Origin: UBA4716 sp002438865
Lineage (GTDB): Bacteria > Bacillota > Clostridia > UBA1381
Assembly: GCA_937907325.1 (NCBI GenBank)
Contig: CALERO010000046.1
Location: 1 to 8,630 of the forward strand
Length of the DNA: 8,630 nt
Direction of reading: 5' to 3'
Positions 1 through 5,367 of the stretch are shown piece after piece; the first letter of the stretch is position 1, and every line of letters begins with the position of its first letter. The notes beneath the pieces were generated by a model that was not told the DNA's origin, searched no databases, and saw nothing but the letters and a program-made list of their open reading frames with translations. Made by a program: the position numbers and the translations under genes.

Positions 1-121
1 TAATTTACAGAAAAAACCTCACACGCCCCAAATTGCGTTGACAACATTTGCAATCATGCGGTAGGGGACGATGCCTTTCATCGTCCCAAGCGTGAAACTG
101 CAAAGCGGTACCCTTTGCGGT
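1..121. other. Intergenic end of window, no gene seen
   Basis: I see no convincing coding sequence here. It is the region downstream of the minus-strand methyltransferase gene. It holds a 9-bp perfect palindrome (gggacgatg at 65-73, catcgtccc at 79-87) and a weaker 6-bp dyad at 100-105/113-118. Neither is followed by a clear T run on the minus strand, so I do not call a terminator with confidence. The short open frames that cross it have no ribosome binding site. Confidence 0.5.
64..88. repeat. Intergenic palindrome, REP-like (GACGATG type)
   Basis: gggacgatg (65-73) and catcgtccc (79-87) form a 9-bp perfect stem with a 5-nt loop. A related but shorter palindrome, gcgatg/catcgc, lies at 3887-3902 in another intergenic region. 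Two variants of a GATG...CATC palindrome in non-coding gaps suggest a dispersed short intergenic repeat family. It could also act as a weak transcript end for the methyltransferase gene. Confidence 0.4.
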
Positions 122-838
122 TTATTTCTTTTTAAGCACAATTTTAATAAAATTAAGATATTTTCCGCCGCCGGCTTCCATTGCTTTTCTGTCGCCCACG
201 GCATATTCATTTTCCTGTTTGAGCCAGTCCGCCCAAACCTCCTCGTTGCTTTCCATTTCCGAAATGCTCACAGCCTCGGCGCTTTTGCACGCACCGACAA
301 TTTTGCTCCAATAATTCACGTCATGCATATAGTCAAGCTGTTCGGGCGTCCACGAGAGCAAAAGCTCCTTTGGCAGATTATCATGGCAATCCTTTTTCAT
401 TCCGGGAATTGCAATATACACATATCCGCCGCTTTTGACGAACGGCAAAAGCTTATCGTCAAGATAATTTACGTCACGCCCGAAATAGTTGTACGAATCG
501 GTGCTTACAACCGCATCGAAAAATTCTTTTTCAAACGGAAGGTCTGTTGCGTCCGCTTTCACGGGGATAATCTGCTTTTCGTCAATTCCCATCTCATCAA
601 AAAACTTTCTGTTTTCTTCGGGATCGCTCCACAAATCCGCCGCATACACCGTAAAGCCGTATTCCTTTGCAAGGAATACGCTCGTAAGTCCCTGTCCGCT
701 GCCGAGATCGCATACAACGGCGCTGTCGGGGATTTTACAGTCCAAAAGCAATTCCTCCTCCAGCTTAACGGGATTGGGGCCCATAATTTTTGCCTGTAAG
801 TTTGGTATGTTGTATTTTTCACTTTTTATATACTTCAT
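122..838 (-). CDS. SAM-dependent class I methyltransferase
   Basis: A 238-residue cytoplasmic protein predicted to transfer a methyl group from S-adenosylmethionine to an unidentified substrate. Motif I is DLGSGQG at residues 44-50 after a beta-strand (AVVC), and the acidic end of strand 2 is D68 in YAADLW. DATDLPF and the FDAVVSTDSYNYF stretch match motifs II and III of the Rossmann-fold family. The start at 838 is chosen because AGGAG (847-851) lies 8 nt upstream; a longer open frame to 922 would overlap rsgA and lacks a binding site. The gene begins one base after the rsgA stop, so the two are almost certainly one transcript with coupled translation. Class and fold are clear. The substrate is not; small-molecule or lipid methylation are both possible. 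Confidence 0.88.
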   Translation of the reverse strand: MKYIKSEKYNIPNLQAKIMGPNPVKLEEELLLDCKIPDSAVVCDLGSGQGLTSVFLAKEYGFTVYAADLWSDPEENRKFFDEMGIDEKQIIPVKADATDLPFEKEFFDAVVSTDSYNYFGRDVNYLDDKLLPFVKSGGYVYIAIPGMKKDCHDNLPKELLLSWTPEQLDYMHDVNYWSKIVGACKSAEAVSISEMESNEEVWADWLKQENEYAVGDRKAMEAGGGKYLNFIKIVLKKK

Positions 839-839
839 T

Positions 840-1883
840 TTAAATTCTCCTGTCTTTATTGATTTTTGCAATATTTTTAAATTTTCTTTTCTTTGCCGAT
901 AAGTATTCATCGGTATTTTCAAAATAAGCGTTTTCCGCTTTCAGCTTTTGATATGACAAAAGCCGTTCACGTGAGAGTGCGCCGTCTGTAACAGCCTTTA
1001 AAACAGCACAGCCCGGCTCGCTCGTGTGCGTGCAGTCCGAAAAACGGCACATAGCCGAAAGCTCCTCTATATCGGAAAATGACTTGCCTATACCGTCCTC
1101 CGAGTCCCACATACCAAGCTCCCTCATTCCGGGCGTATCTATAACCATTCCGCCGTTTTTCAGCAGAAACAATTCACGCCTTGTTGTGGTGTGTCTGCCT
1201 TTGTCATCATTGCGGAGTCCGTTCGTTTCAAGCCTGTTTTCACCCAAAAGAGCGTTTATAAGCGTCGATTTCCCCACTCCCGACGAGCCTGTAAGCGCAG
1301 CGGTTTTCCCGAAACCGATATACGGCAAAAGCTTTTTGATGCTGTCCTCCTCTTTCGCTGACGTTGTGATAATATCCGTACCGAAAGCGATTTCCTCAAC
1401 CTTGTTTTTAAATTCTGCCAAATCGGCGCACAAATCCGATTTTGTTAAAACAATCACAGGCACTGCACCGCTTTCCCATACGGCGGAAAGATACCGCTCC
1501 AGACGCCTTACGTTAAAATCGTTATTGAGCGACATACAGATAAACACCGTATCAATATTTGCGGCAACAATCTGTTCCGTGTTGTCCCCTCCCGCCGCCT
1601 TGCGCACAAACACGCTTTTTCTCGGCAGAACAGCATGTATAACGGCATAGTTTTCACCGCCGCCGCAATCCGCCAGAACAAAATCGCCGACCGACGGGAA
1701 ATCAACCGCACTTTCCGCATTGTAGCGGAACTTCCCCGACACCTCGGCGAGCCGTCCTCCGTTTTCGCTTATCATAAAATACAATCCCTTTTCCTGTGAC
1801 AGTATTCTCCCTATTTTATATTCCCCGTTCGGCATTTCGTACTGCCCGTGCAGTCCGTATGCACTCATATCCGTTTTGCTCAT
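840..1883 (-). CDS. rsgA: Ribosome small subunit-dependent GTPase A
   Basis: A 347-residue circularly permuted GTPase of the RsgA/YjeQ family, which acts in late maturation of the 30S ribosomal subunit. The N-terminal part (about 15-95) corresponds to the OB-fold. The GTPase motifs come in permuted order: G4 TKSD at 147-150, then the P-loop GSSGVGKST at 199-207, then G3 DTPG at 249-252. A C-terminal zinc site reads C279-x4-C284-x-H286-x5-C292, the family signature. The protein is longer than the usual ~290-300 residues, mainly in the basic C-terminal tail, and may be the extra RsgA paralogue many Clostridia carry. The start at 1883 has an AAGGGGGG binding site. A near-consensus promoter and a palindrome over the start point lie just upstream, and a methyltransferase gene follows by one base. 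Confidence 0.93.
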   Translation of the reverse strand: MSKTDMSAYGLHGQYEMPNGEYKIGRILSQEKGLYFMISENGGRLAEVSGKFRYNAESAVDFPSVGDFVLADCGGGENYAVIHAVLPRKSVFVRKAAGGDNTEQIVAANIDTVFICMSLNNDFNVRRLERYLSAVWESGAVPVIVLTKSDLCADLAEFKNKVEEIAFGTDIITTSAKEEDSIKKLLPYIGFGKTAALTGSSGVGKSTLINALLGENRLETNGLRNDDKGRHTTTRRELFLLKNGGMVIDTPGMRELGMWDSEDGIGKSFSDIEELSAMCRFSDCTHTSEPGCAVLKAVTDGALSRERLLSYQKLKAENAYFENTDEYLSAKKRKFKNIAKINKDRRI

Positions 1884-1896
1884 ATTATCCCCCCTT

Positions 1897-1920
1897 AAAC
1901 TAACTTACATTAGTTAGTTT
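1897..1920. promoter_or_regulatory. Palindromic operator over the rsgA transcription start
   Basis: The 9-bp arms aaactaact (1897-1905) and agttagttt (1912-1920) are perfect inverted copies around a 6-bp spacer. The palindrome begins one base downstream of the -10 box on the minus strand, so it covers the expected start point and the first transcribed bases. Size and position fit a TetR- or MarR-family repressor site, but no such regulator gene is in the window. An mRNA 5' hairpin is the alternative reading. Confidence 0.65.
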
Positions 1921-1921
1921 T

Positions 1922-1950
1922 ATTATAATAGCATATTTTGCATTTGTCAA
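1922..1950 (-). promoter_or_regulatory. Consensus sigma-A promoter of rsgA
   Basis: On the minus strand TTGACA (1945-1950) and TATAAT (1922-1927) are both perfect matches and are separated by exactly 17 bp. The -10 box ends about 38 bp upstream of the rsgA start codon. A promoter this strong, with a palindrome over its start point, argues for a repressed rather than constitutive gene. Confidence 0.85.
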
Positions 1951-1963
1951 TATGTTTCGGAAA

Positions 1964-1990
1964 AAAAACAGCGGTATAACCGCTGTTTTT
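1964..1990 (-). terminator. Rho-independent terminator of the AraC-type gene
   Basis: A stem of acagcggt/accgctgt with a 3-nt loop is extended by flanking A and T runs to about 12 bp. On the minus strand it ends in a run of T. It starts 7 nt after the stop codon of the AraC-type gene, so it closes that transcript before the rsgA promoter. The symmetrical A/T flanks would also allow plus-strand termination. Confidence 0.85.
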
Positions 1991-1996
1991 CAAAAA

Positions 1997-2875
1997 TTAA
2001 TTTTTCTTTACCGCTCTGAGTTCAATGTACCCACGCTCGCCTCTCGGCTCAAGCTGAATATTCGGATTTGATTTATCCCAAACGTACCCGATAACAGACG
2101 GGTCATAGCTGTTTGCGGCATTTTGCAGGGTAACTATAGCGCCACAGTAATCCTCCTCTTTAAACGGCTCGCCCTGAAACATAAGATATTCCGCCTCGGG
2201 AAGTGAAATGACATCGAAACCGTCGGGGATTACACCGTCAAAATCCAAACCAACTTCAACTCCTTGCACATACTTTGATGTACCGCTCTTTTTCATACTC
2301 TCGGGAAGCCACATACACACAGGCTCGCCGCACAGAGAGTCCATACTCAAAAGAGTACCCCAGACTTCACAGCCAACCTCCTCACAGTAAGCAAAATACT
2401 CCTCCGCTTTAACGCCACGTTTAATTATTGCCTTTCGTGCGGGCTTGTGAATAGACCGAATAAAAATATTATTTGTGTTTTTCATAAAATTTCGCTCCTT
2501 TTTAAGTTCTCTGAATTTTACACCGTAAGGAACGAAAAGAGTAATCGGAACGGGATTTTTTGCGTAATCGCTCGGACACATTCCGAACTCACGGCAAAAC
2601 GCACGTGTAAATCCATCAGCGCTTTCAAAGCCAAGCTCAAATGCAATATCTATGATTTTACCGTCCTCGCCTTTCAGCTTAAGCGCCGCCCTTGCCAATC
2701 TCAGCCGCCTGATGTAGCACGGAGGCGTAATTCCCGTAAATTTCTGAAACAATCTATAGGAATACCATGGGGAAAACAAAGCCGCCCGGGACAGCTCCGC
2801 CAAAGTGATTTTCCCGTCTAAATTTGTTTCGATATAATCCTGCATACGCTGAACCGCCAAAATCTGTTCTTTCAT
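1997..2875 (-). CDS. AraC-family regulator with GyrI-like effector domain
   Basis: A 292-residue transcription regulator. An AraC-type DNA-binding domain is at the N terminus, with the first helix-turn-helix near residues 24-48 (TLAELSRAALFSPWYSYRLF) and the second near 73-104 (IIDIAFELGFESADGFTRAF, then FGMCPSDY). The C-terminal part, about 130-290, resembles the GyrI/Rob-type small-molecule binding fold and ends in the typical GYIELRAVKK. The Rob/BmrR-like layout suggests a sensor of hydrophobic or cationic compounds that activates efflux or stress genes, which is an inference. The start at 2875 has an AAGGAG site 8 nt upstream. The EamA transporter gene lies directly upstream in the same direction with a 75-bp gap and could be a target or partner. 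A hairpin terminator follows the stop. Confidence 0.9.
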   Translation of the reverse strand: MKEQILAVQRMQDYIETNLDGKITLAELSRAALFSPWYSYRLFQKFTGITPPCYIRRLRLARAALKLKGEDGKIIDIAFELGFESADGFTRAFCREFGMCPSDYAKNPVPITLFVPYGVKFRELKKERNFMKNTNNIFIRSIHKPARKAIIKRGVKAEEYFAYCEEVGCEVWGTLLSMDSLCGEPVCMWLPESMKKSGTSKYVQGVEVGLDFDGVIPDGFDVISLPEAEYLMFQGEPFKEEDYCGAIVTLQNAANSYDPSVIGYVWDKSNPNIQLEPRGERGYIELRAVKKN

Positions 2876-2903
2876 ATTCTTATCTCCTTACATCTGCAGG
2901 ATT

Positions 2904-2909
2904 ATTATA
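2904..2909 (-). promoter_or_regulatory. Putative -10 box of the AraC-type gene
   Basis: TATAAT reads on the minus strand 28 bp upstream of the start codon, in the 75-bp gap after the transporter gene. The -35 region is poor at 17 bp (GAGAAC), so this may be a weak or activator-dependent promoter, or the gene may be read through from the transporter. Confidence 0.4.
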
Positions 2910-2950
2910 CAATTGATTTAAAAAACGTTCTCGACTTTTTTTGCCTTATT

Positions 2951-3805
2951 CTATTTTCTGCGGTTATAGAAAAACATCGCAATGCCTGCACCGCATATGA
3001 GGATATATCCTATAACGCTCAGCATATCGGGAATTTGTCCGAACAGAAAATACCCGAACACAGCCGCAAACAGCACCTGTGTATAATCATAGACCGATAT
3101 TTCCTTTGCCGGCGCACAGACGTAAGCTTTGGTTATTCCGAACTGACCTATGCATGCGCCCAATCCGGCGCATACAAGAAACAGAAAGCTTTTGAGCGTA
3201 AGCGAGGAAAACTCGAAAATCGTAAACGGCAGGCAAACAAGGCACGAAAACGCCGAGAAAAAGAAAATTATAACAAAGCTGTTTTCGCCTCTTTTGCCGA
3301 GGTAGCGCACAAACGTGTAAGCAACGCCTGCACCGAGCCCGCCCAATGCGCCCATCGCCGCCGGGAAAACATCGTATCCGCCCATTGACGGCTTGATTAT
3401 GAAAACACTGCCCAGAAACGCCGTTAAAACGCCTATTATCTGTACAAGAGTCGGCTTTTCTTTAAGAATAAATATTGAAAATATCACGGCAAAAAACGGC
3501 GAAAGCTTATTTAACATATTTGCGTCCGCAAGCACAAGATGATCTATTGCATAAAAATTGCAGAGTATGCCTATCGTGCCGAATATCGAACGCCCCAAAA
3601 GCGCCGGTATGCTTTCCTTTTTGGGGATAAAGCTTATATGGTTTTTAAGCATTATTCCCGACACGAAAATCACCGCCGCAAGGTTTCGGAAAAATGCTTT
3701 CTGATAAGACGGCAAATCCCCCGCAAGATGCACGAACACCGACATCATGGAAAATCCGAATGCGGCAATAATAACGTAAAATATGCCCTTTGTTTTGGTA
3801 TTCAT
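2951..3805 (-). CDS. EamA (DMT superfamily) membrane transporter
   Basis: A 284-residue, very hydrophobic protein with about ten membrane helices in two tandem EamA halves (roughly 5-137 and 146-281). The first half has the typical pattern: a WGxxF-like start (AAFGFSMMSVFVH), a helix after R40 (AFFRNLAAVIF), and the end NKLSPFFAVIFSIFILKEKPTLVQIIGVLTAFLGS-type stretch. The second half repeats this with YTQVLFAAVFGYFLFGQIP. Such proteins export or import metabolites (amino acids, nucleotides, drugs); the substrate cannot be told from sequence. The start at 3805 has GGAGG (3815-3819) 9-10 nt upstream. It has its own strong promoter. No hairpin follows its stop, so transcription may continue into the AraC-type gene. 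Confidence 0.92.
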   Translation of the reverse strand: MNTKTKGIFYVIIAAFGFSMMSVFVHLAGDLPSYQKAFFRNLAAVIFVSGIMLKNHISFIPKKESIPALLGRSIFGTIGILCNFYAIDHLVLADANMLNKLSPFFAVIFSIFILKEKPTLVQIIGVLTAFLGSVFIIKPSMGGYDVFPAAMGALGGLGAGVAYTFVRYLGKRGENSFVIIFFFSAFSCLVCLPFTIFEFSSLTLKSFLFLVCAGLGACIGQFGITKAYVCAPAKEISVYDYTQVLFAAVFGYFLFGQIPDMLSVIGYILICGAGIAMFFYNRRK

Positions 3806-3841
3806 TTATATACGCCTCCGCTTAACTGTTCTCTGCAATTA

Positions 3842-3870
3842 ATTTTACCACTCGGCGCATATATTGTCAA
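3842..3870 (-). promoter_or_regulatory. Promoter of the EamA transporter gene
   Basis: On the minus strand TTGACA (3865-3870) and TAAAAT (3842-3847) are 17 bp apart. The -10 box lies 36 bp upstream of the start codon, with a GGAGG site in between. Confidence 0.8.
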
Positions 3871-3883
3871 GGTGTGTGCCGAA

Positions 3884-3905
3884 GGGGCGATGAGGACATC
3901 GCACC
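3884..3905. repeat. Short intergenic palindrome, GCGATG type
   Basis: gcgatg (3887-3892) and catcgc (3897-3902) are inverted around aggA, with partial G/C pairing outside. It resembles the palindrome at 64-88 in sequence theme (GATG...CATC) and in being intergenic. It lies just upstream of the transporter promoter. Confidence 0.35.
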
Positions 3906-3907
3906 GT

Positions 3908-3952
3908 AAAACACTCATTATAATTCTAAAACGGAATTATAATGAGTGTTTT
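3908..3952. repeat. 19-bp perfect inverted repeat
   Basis: The arms 3908-3926 (aaaacactcattataattc) and 3934-3952 are exact inverted copies around a 7-nt loop. Each arm carries an outward-reading TATAAT (3917-3922 on minus, 3938-3943 on plus), and the part ggaattataat recurs at 3983-3993 just before the start codon of the XRE gene. It may be a bidirectional terminator (short T runs on both sides), an operator of the adjacent XRE regulator, or a small repeat element. I cannot decide between these. Confidence 0.7.
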
Positions 3953-3995
3953 TGAGATATAATAAAATTAATATTCTGAAAGGGAATTATAATTT

Positions 3996-4256
3996 ATGAA
4001 AACGAGAAAGCAATCATACGGAAACAAAAACCTCGTGGGCAGAAATATTGAACGTTTACGCAAGGAAAGAGGTATAAAACAAAAGGATTTTATTGCGCAG
4101 ATACAGATTATGGGCTGTGATATGAATCCGACCAGCTATTCAAAGCTTGAGGGACAGTTGCGGAGCGCCGTCGACAAAGAAATTTTTGTTATTGCTAAAA
4201 TTCTTGACGTTAAAATAGAGGAGCTTTTTGAAGAAAATCCGCAGAATTTCAAATAA
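3996..4256 (+). CDS. Small XRE-family HTH regulator
   Basis: An 86-residue protein that is almost entirely one Cro/C1-type helix-turn-helix domain (about residues 13-77: NLVGRNIERLRKERGIKQKD, then NPTSYSKLEGQLRSAVDKE and IAKILDVKIEELFEE). It likely binds DNA as a dimer; the target is unknown, perhaps its own upstream inverted repeat at 3908-3952. The start at 3996 is preceded by GAAAGGG about 11 nt away, a usable but not ideal site. It lies outside the integrative element, between the transporter promoter and the tRNA-type repeat. It differs from the two XRE proteins inside the element and is not a copy of them. Confidence 0.8.
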   Translation: MKTRKQSYGNKNLVGRNIERLRKERGIKQKDFIAQIQIMGCDMNPTSYSKLEGQLRSAVDKEIFVIAKILDVKIEELFEENPQNFK

Positions 4257-4260
4257 AAAT

Positions 4261-4288
4261 CGGAGCAAGCAATATATAGCTTGCTCCG
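4261..4288 (-). terminator. Hairpin terminator next to the left tRNA-like repeat
   Basis: Ten-bp perfect arms cggagcaagc (4261-4270) and gcttgctccg (4279-4288) have an 8-nt loop. On the minus strand the stem is followed by ATTTTTATTT, a good rho-independent signal, while the plus side has no T run. It starts 3 nt after the CCA end of the tRNA fragment. It therefore looks like the native terminator of the tRNA gene into which the element inserted, and marks the left flank as the original tRNA 3' side. Confidence 0.75.
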
Positions 4289-4291
4289 ACG

Positions 4292-4329
4292 TGGAGCTAA
4301 CGAGCGGAGTCGAACCGCCGACCTCTTCA
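4292..4329 (-). repeat. Left attachment repeat (tRNA-Thr-like 3' end)
   Basis: Read on the minus strand this is a tRNA 3' portion: anticodon-stem 3' side TGAAG, variable loop AGGTC, T arm GGCGG-TTCGACT-CCGCT, acceptor strand CGTTAGC, then T and CCA. Identity with 8537-8574 is 38/38. Similarity continues into the anticodon-loop positions, here TTAGTAA against TTGGTAG at the right copy. There is no D arm or matching acceptor 5' strand (GCTAACG), so this is not a functional tRNA. A hairpin terminator follows on the host side. Confidence 0.85.
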
Positions 4330-4485
4330 TTACTAATGACAAATTTAATTCTTTTTTACGTTCGCCGTTTTCAATTTGACAATAATAACTTTCGGATATG
4401 TCAAGTTTTTGAGCCATATCTTGTTGTGTTAATTCCTTTTTTTCTCTCATTTTTTTTAAATAGTTTCTCATTGTCTTGTCCTTTT

Positions 4486-4600
4486 CTTTGCAATTTGTCA
4501 AGTTTTACTTAATGATATCACGTTTTTTGCAATTTGTCAAGCGATTTCATAAAATATCTTTACAATTTGCAAAGTCGTATTGACTTTGCGAATTGTAAAG
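4486..4600. promoter_or_regulatory. Four 17-bp dyad operators in a divergent control region
   Basis: Four related 17-mers: ctttgcaatttgtcaag (4486-4502), ttttgcaatttgtcaag (4525-4541), ctttacaatttgcaaag (4558-4574) and ctttgcgaattgtaaag (4584-4600). The third is a near-perfect palindrome around its centre. The third and fourth also form an 18-bp inverted pair with one mismatch across a 5-nt gap. One site covers the -35 of the leftward promoter, one follows its start region, one fills the spacer of the rightward promoter and one lies just upstream of it. This is the layout of a phage repressor switch, most likely bound by the XRE protein encoded at 4639. Confidence 0.82.
4512..4540 (-). promoter_or_regulatory. 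Leftward promoter of the truncated XRE gene
   Basis: On the minus strand TTGACA (4535-4540) and TATCAT (4512-4517) are 17 bp apart, 40 bp upstream of the start codon at 4471. The -35 box is part of an operator (4525-4541), and another operator (4486-4502) lies in the early transcribed region. Confidence 0.8.
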
Positions 4601-4608
4601 TGTATTAT
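4580..4608 (+). promoter_or_regulatory. Rightward promoter of the repressor operon
   Basis: TTGACT (4580-4585) and TATTAT (4603-4608) are 17 bp apart, 30 bp upstream of the ATG at 4639. The spacer is filled by the operator at 4584-4600, so the repressor very likely controls its own gene. Confidence 0.8.
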
Positions 4609-4638
4609 TATATTATAACGTGGTAAGGAGATAATGTT

Positions 4639-4968
4639 ATGGAGCGATTAAAAGAATTGCGAAAAAGCAAAAAACTCACACTGAAAGAGTTGGGGAAAAT
4701 GGTTGGAGCGTCCGAAAGCACTATATCATTGTATGAAAATGGCAAACGGCAACCAGATTATAGCACACTACAACGTTTTGCAGATGTTTTTGAAGTAACC
4801 ACTGATTATCTATTAGGACGTGAAGATGCGCCAAGCAAGGCAGATGAAGAATTGCAAAATGTAGATTTTGCATTATATGGCGAAGTTAAGGATTTAACTG
4901 AAACAGAAAAACAAGACATATTATCGTATATAAAATTTAAAAAATCGCAAAGGGGTGAAAGCGTTTGA
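4639..4968 (+). CDS. XRE-family phage-type repressor
   Basis: A 109-residue repressor-like protein. The Cro/C1-type HTH spans residues 3-57 (LKELRKSKKLTLKELGKMVG, recognition region SESTISLYENGKRQPD, then FADVFEVTTDYLLGRED, the classic end of this domain). The tail (about 65-109) is acidic then basic (LTETEKQDILSYIKFKKSQR) and is a common linker/helix in short Firmicutes element repressors. AAGGAG (4625-4630) lies 8 nt before the ATG. Its stop overlaps the start of the ImmA/IrrE gene, the usual partner that cleaves such repressors. It probably binds the four dyads upstream and so represses both divergent promoters, which is inferred from position. Confidence 0.88.
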   Translation: MERLKELRKSKKLTLKELGKMVGASESTISLYENGKRQPDYSTLQRFADVFEVTTDYLLGREDAPSKADEELQNVDFALYGEVKDLTETEKQDILSYIKFKKSQRGESV

Positions 4969-5356
4969 TTGCACTATATGACGTCGCAGAGCACAAGTGC
5001 GTTGATATTGATTTTTTTCGATGAAATCGGTAAAAGCCTTTTCGCTTCCAAAGACTATCATTATAAACCCGTTGTTAGTAAAAACATTGCAAGAATTTAG
5101 GGAATGTCTGGCGCACGAATTGGGACACCAAATAAAAAATGCATTTTATAACATAAATTCTACACTTGAAACACGTTCCCGGCAAGAGGAACGTGCTACA
5201 CGCTGGGCTGTGGCGCAGTTAATACCAGCCGATGAATTGCGTGAGGCTATAGAAAAGGGCAATACGGAAATATGGCAGTTGGCAGAATATTTTGATGTGT
5301 CGTATAAATTTATGGCGGATACAATCCGTGTACATAGGTCAAAAGGCAATATTTAA
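4965..5356 (+). pseudogene. ImmA/IrrE-family metallopeptidase, frame broken
   Basis: The family degrades element or phage repressors to trigger induction. The gene starts at TTG 4965, overlapping the repressor stop, with AAAGGGG 9 nt upstream. It reads LIALYDVAEHKCVDIDFF and then stops at 5022-5024. The protein continues in the next frame from ATG 5021 to 5356 (111 residues: MKSVKAFSLPKTIIINP, HELGH zinc motif, EERATRWAVAQLIPADELRE, AEYFDVSYKFMADTIRVHR). Both parts match one ~130-residue protein, so a one-base change at the run of seven T (5012-5018) split it. The zinc site and third-ligand region remain in the 3' part, but ATG 5021 has no clear binding site. Alternatives are a sequencing error or -1 ribosomal slippage. 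Confidence 0.8.
5012..5018 (+). other. Run of seven T at the ImmA frame break
   Basis: In the upstream frame the run reads T-TTT-TTT followed by CGA TGA, the form of a -1 slippery heptamer. A -1 slip would continue as tcg atg aaa, joining VDIDFF to S-MKSVKAF. A lost base (for example ccg for cg) would explain the same break. Confidence 0.5.
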
Positions 5357-5367
5357 GGGGGATTGTT

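Larger units (their letters stand above)
4136..4471 (-). pseudogene. Truncated XRE-family HTH gene running into the left att repeat
   Basis: From ATG at 4471, with an AAAGGA-type site upstream, the frame encodes a good Cro/C1 HTH: MRNYLKKMREKKELTQQDMA, then KLDISESYYCQIENGERKK and LNLSLVMK up to residue 49. There the family would continue with a last helix, but the frame enters the tRNA-like 38-bp repeat (RSAVRLRSLAP) and then host DNA antisense to the neighbouring XRE gene, ending at 4136. The true gene portion is therefore about 4330-4471, and the last 62 residues are junction-encoded. It is divergent from the repressor gene at 4639 and has its own strong promoter with operators, so it holds the Cro-like or excisionase-like position of a phage switch. 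Whether the chimeric protein works is unknown. Confidence 0.7.

Noticed and set aside
71..799. Long plus-strand open frame opposite the methyltransferase
   Set aside because: It lies wholly antisense to a protein with clear methyltransferase motifs, has no ribosome binding site and its product resembles nothing.
839..922. N-terminal extension of the methyltransferase to 922
   Set aside because: It would overlap rsgA, while AGGAG is correctly spaced for the start at 838.
3035..3955. Plus-strand frames opposite the EamA transporter
   Set aside because: They are shadows of a ten-helix membrane protein on the minus strand, with no binding sites and highly basic nonsense products.
4228..4512. 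Plus-strand open frame across the left att and truncated HTH
   Set aside because: It crosses the terminator hairpin and the tRNA fragment and is antisense to a clear HTH gene; no binding site.
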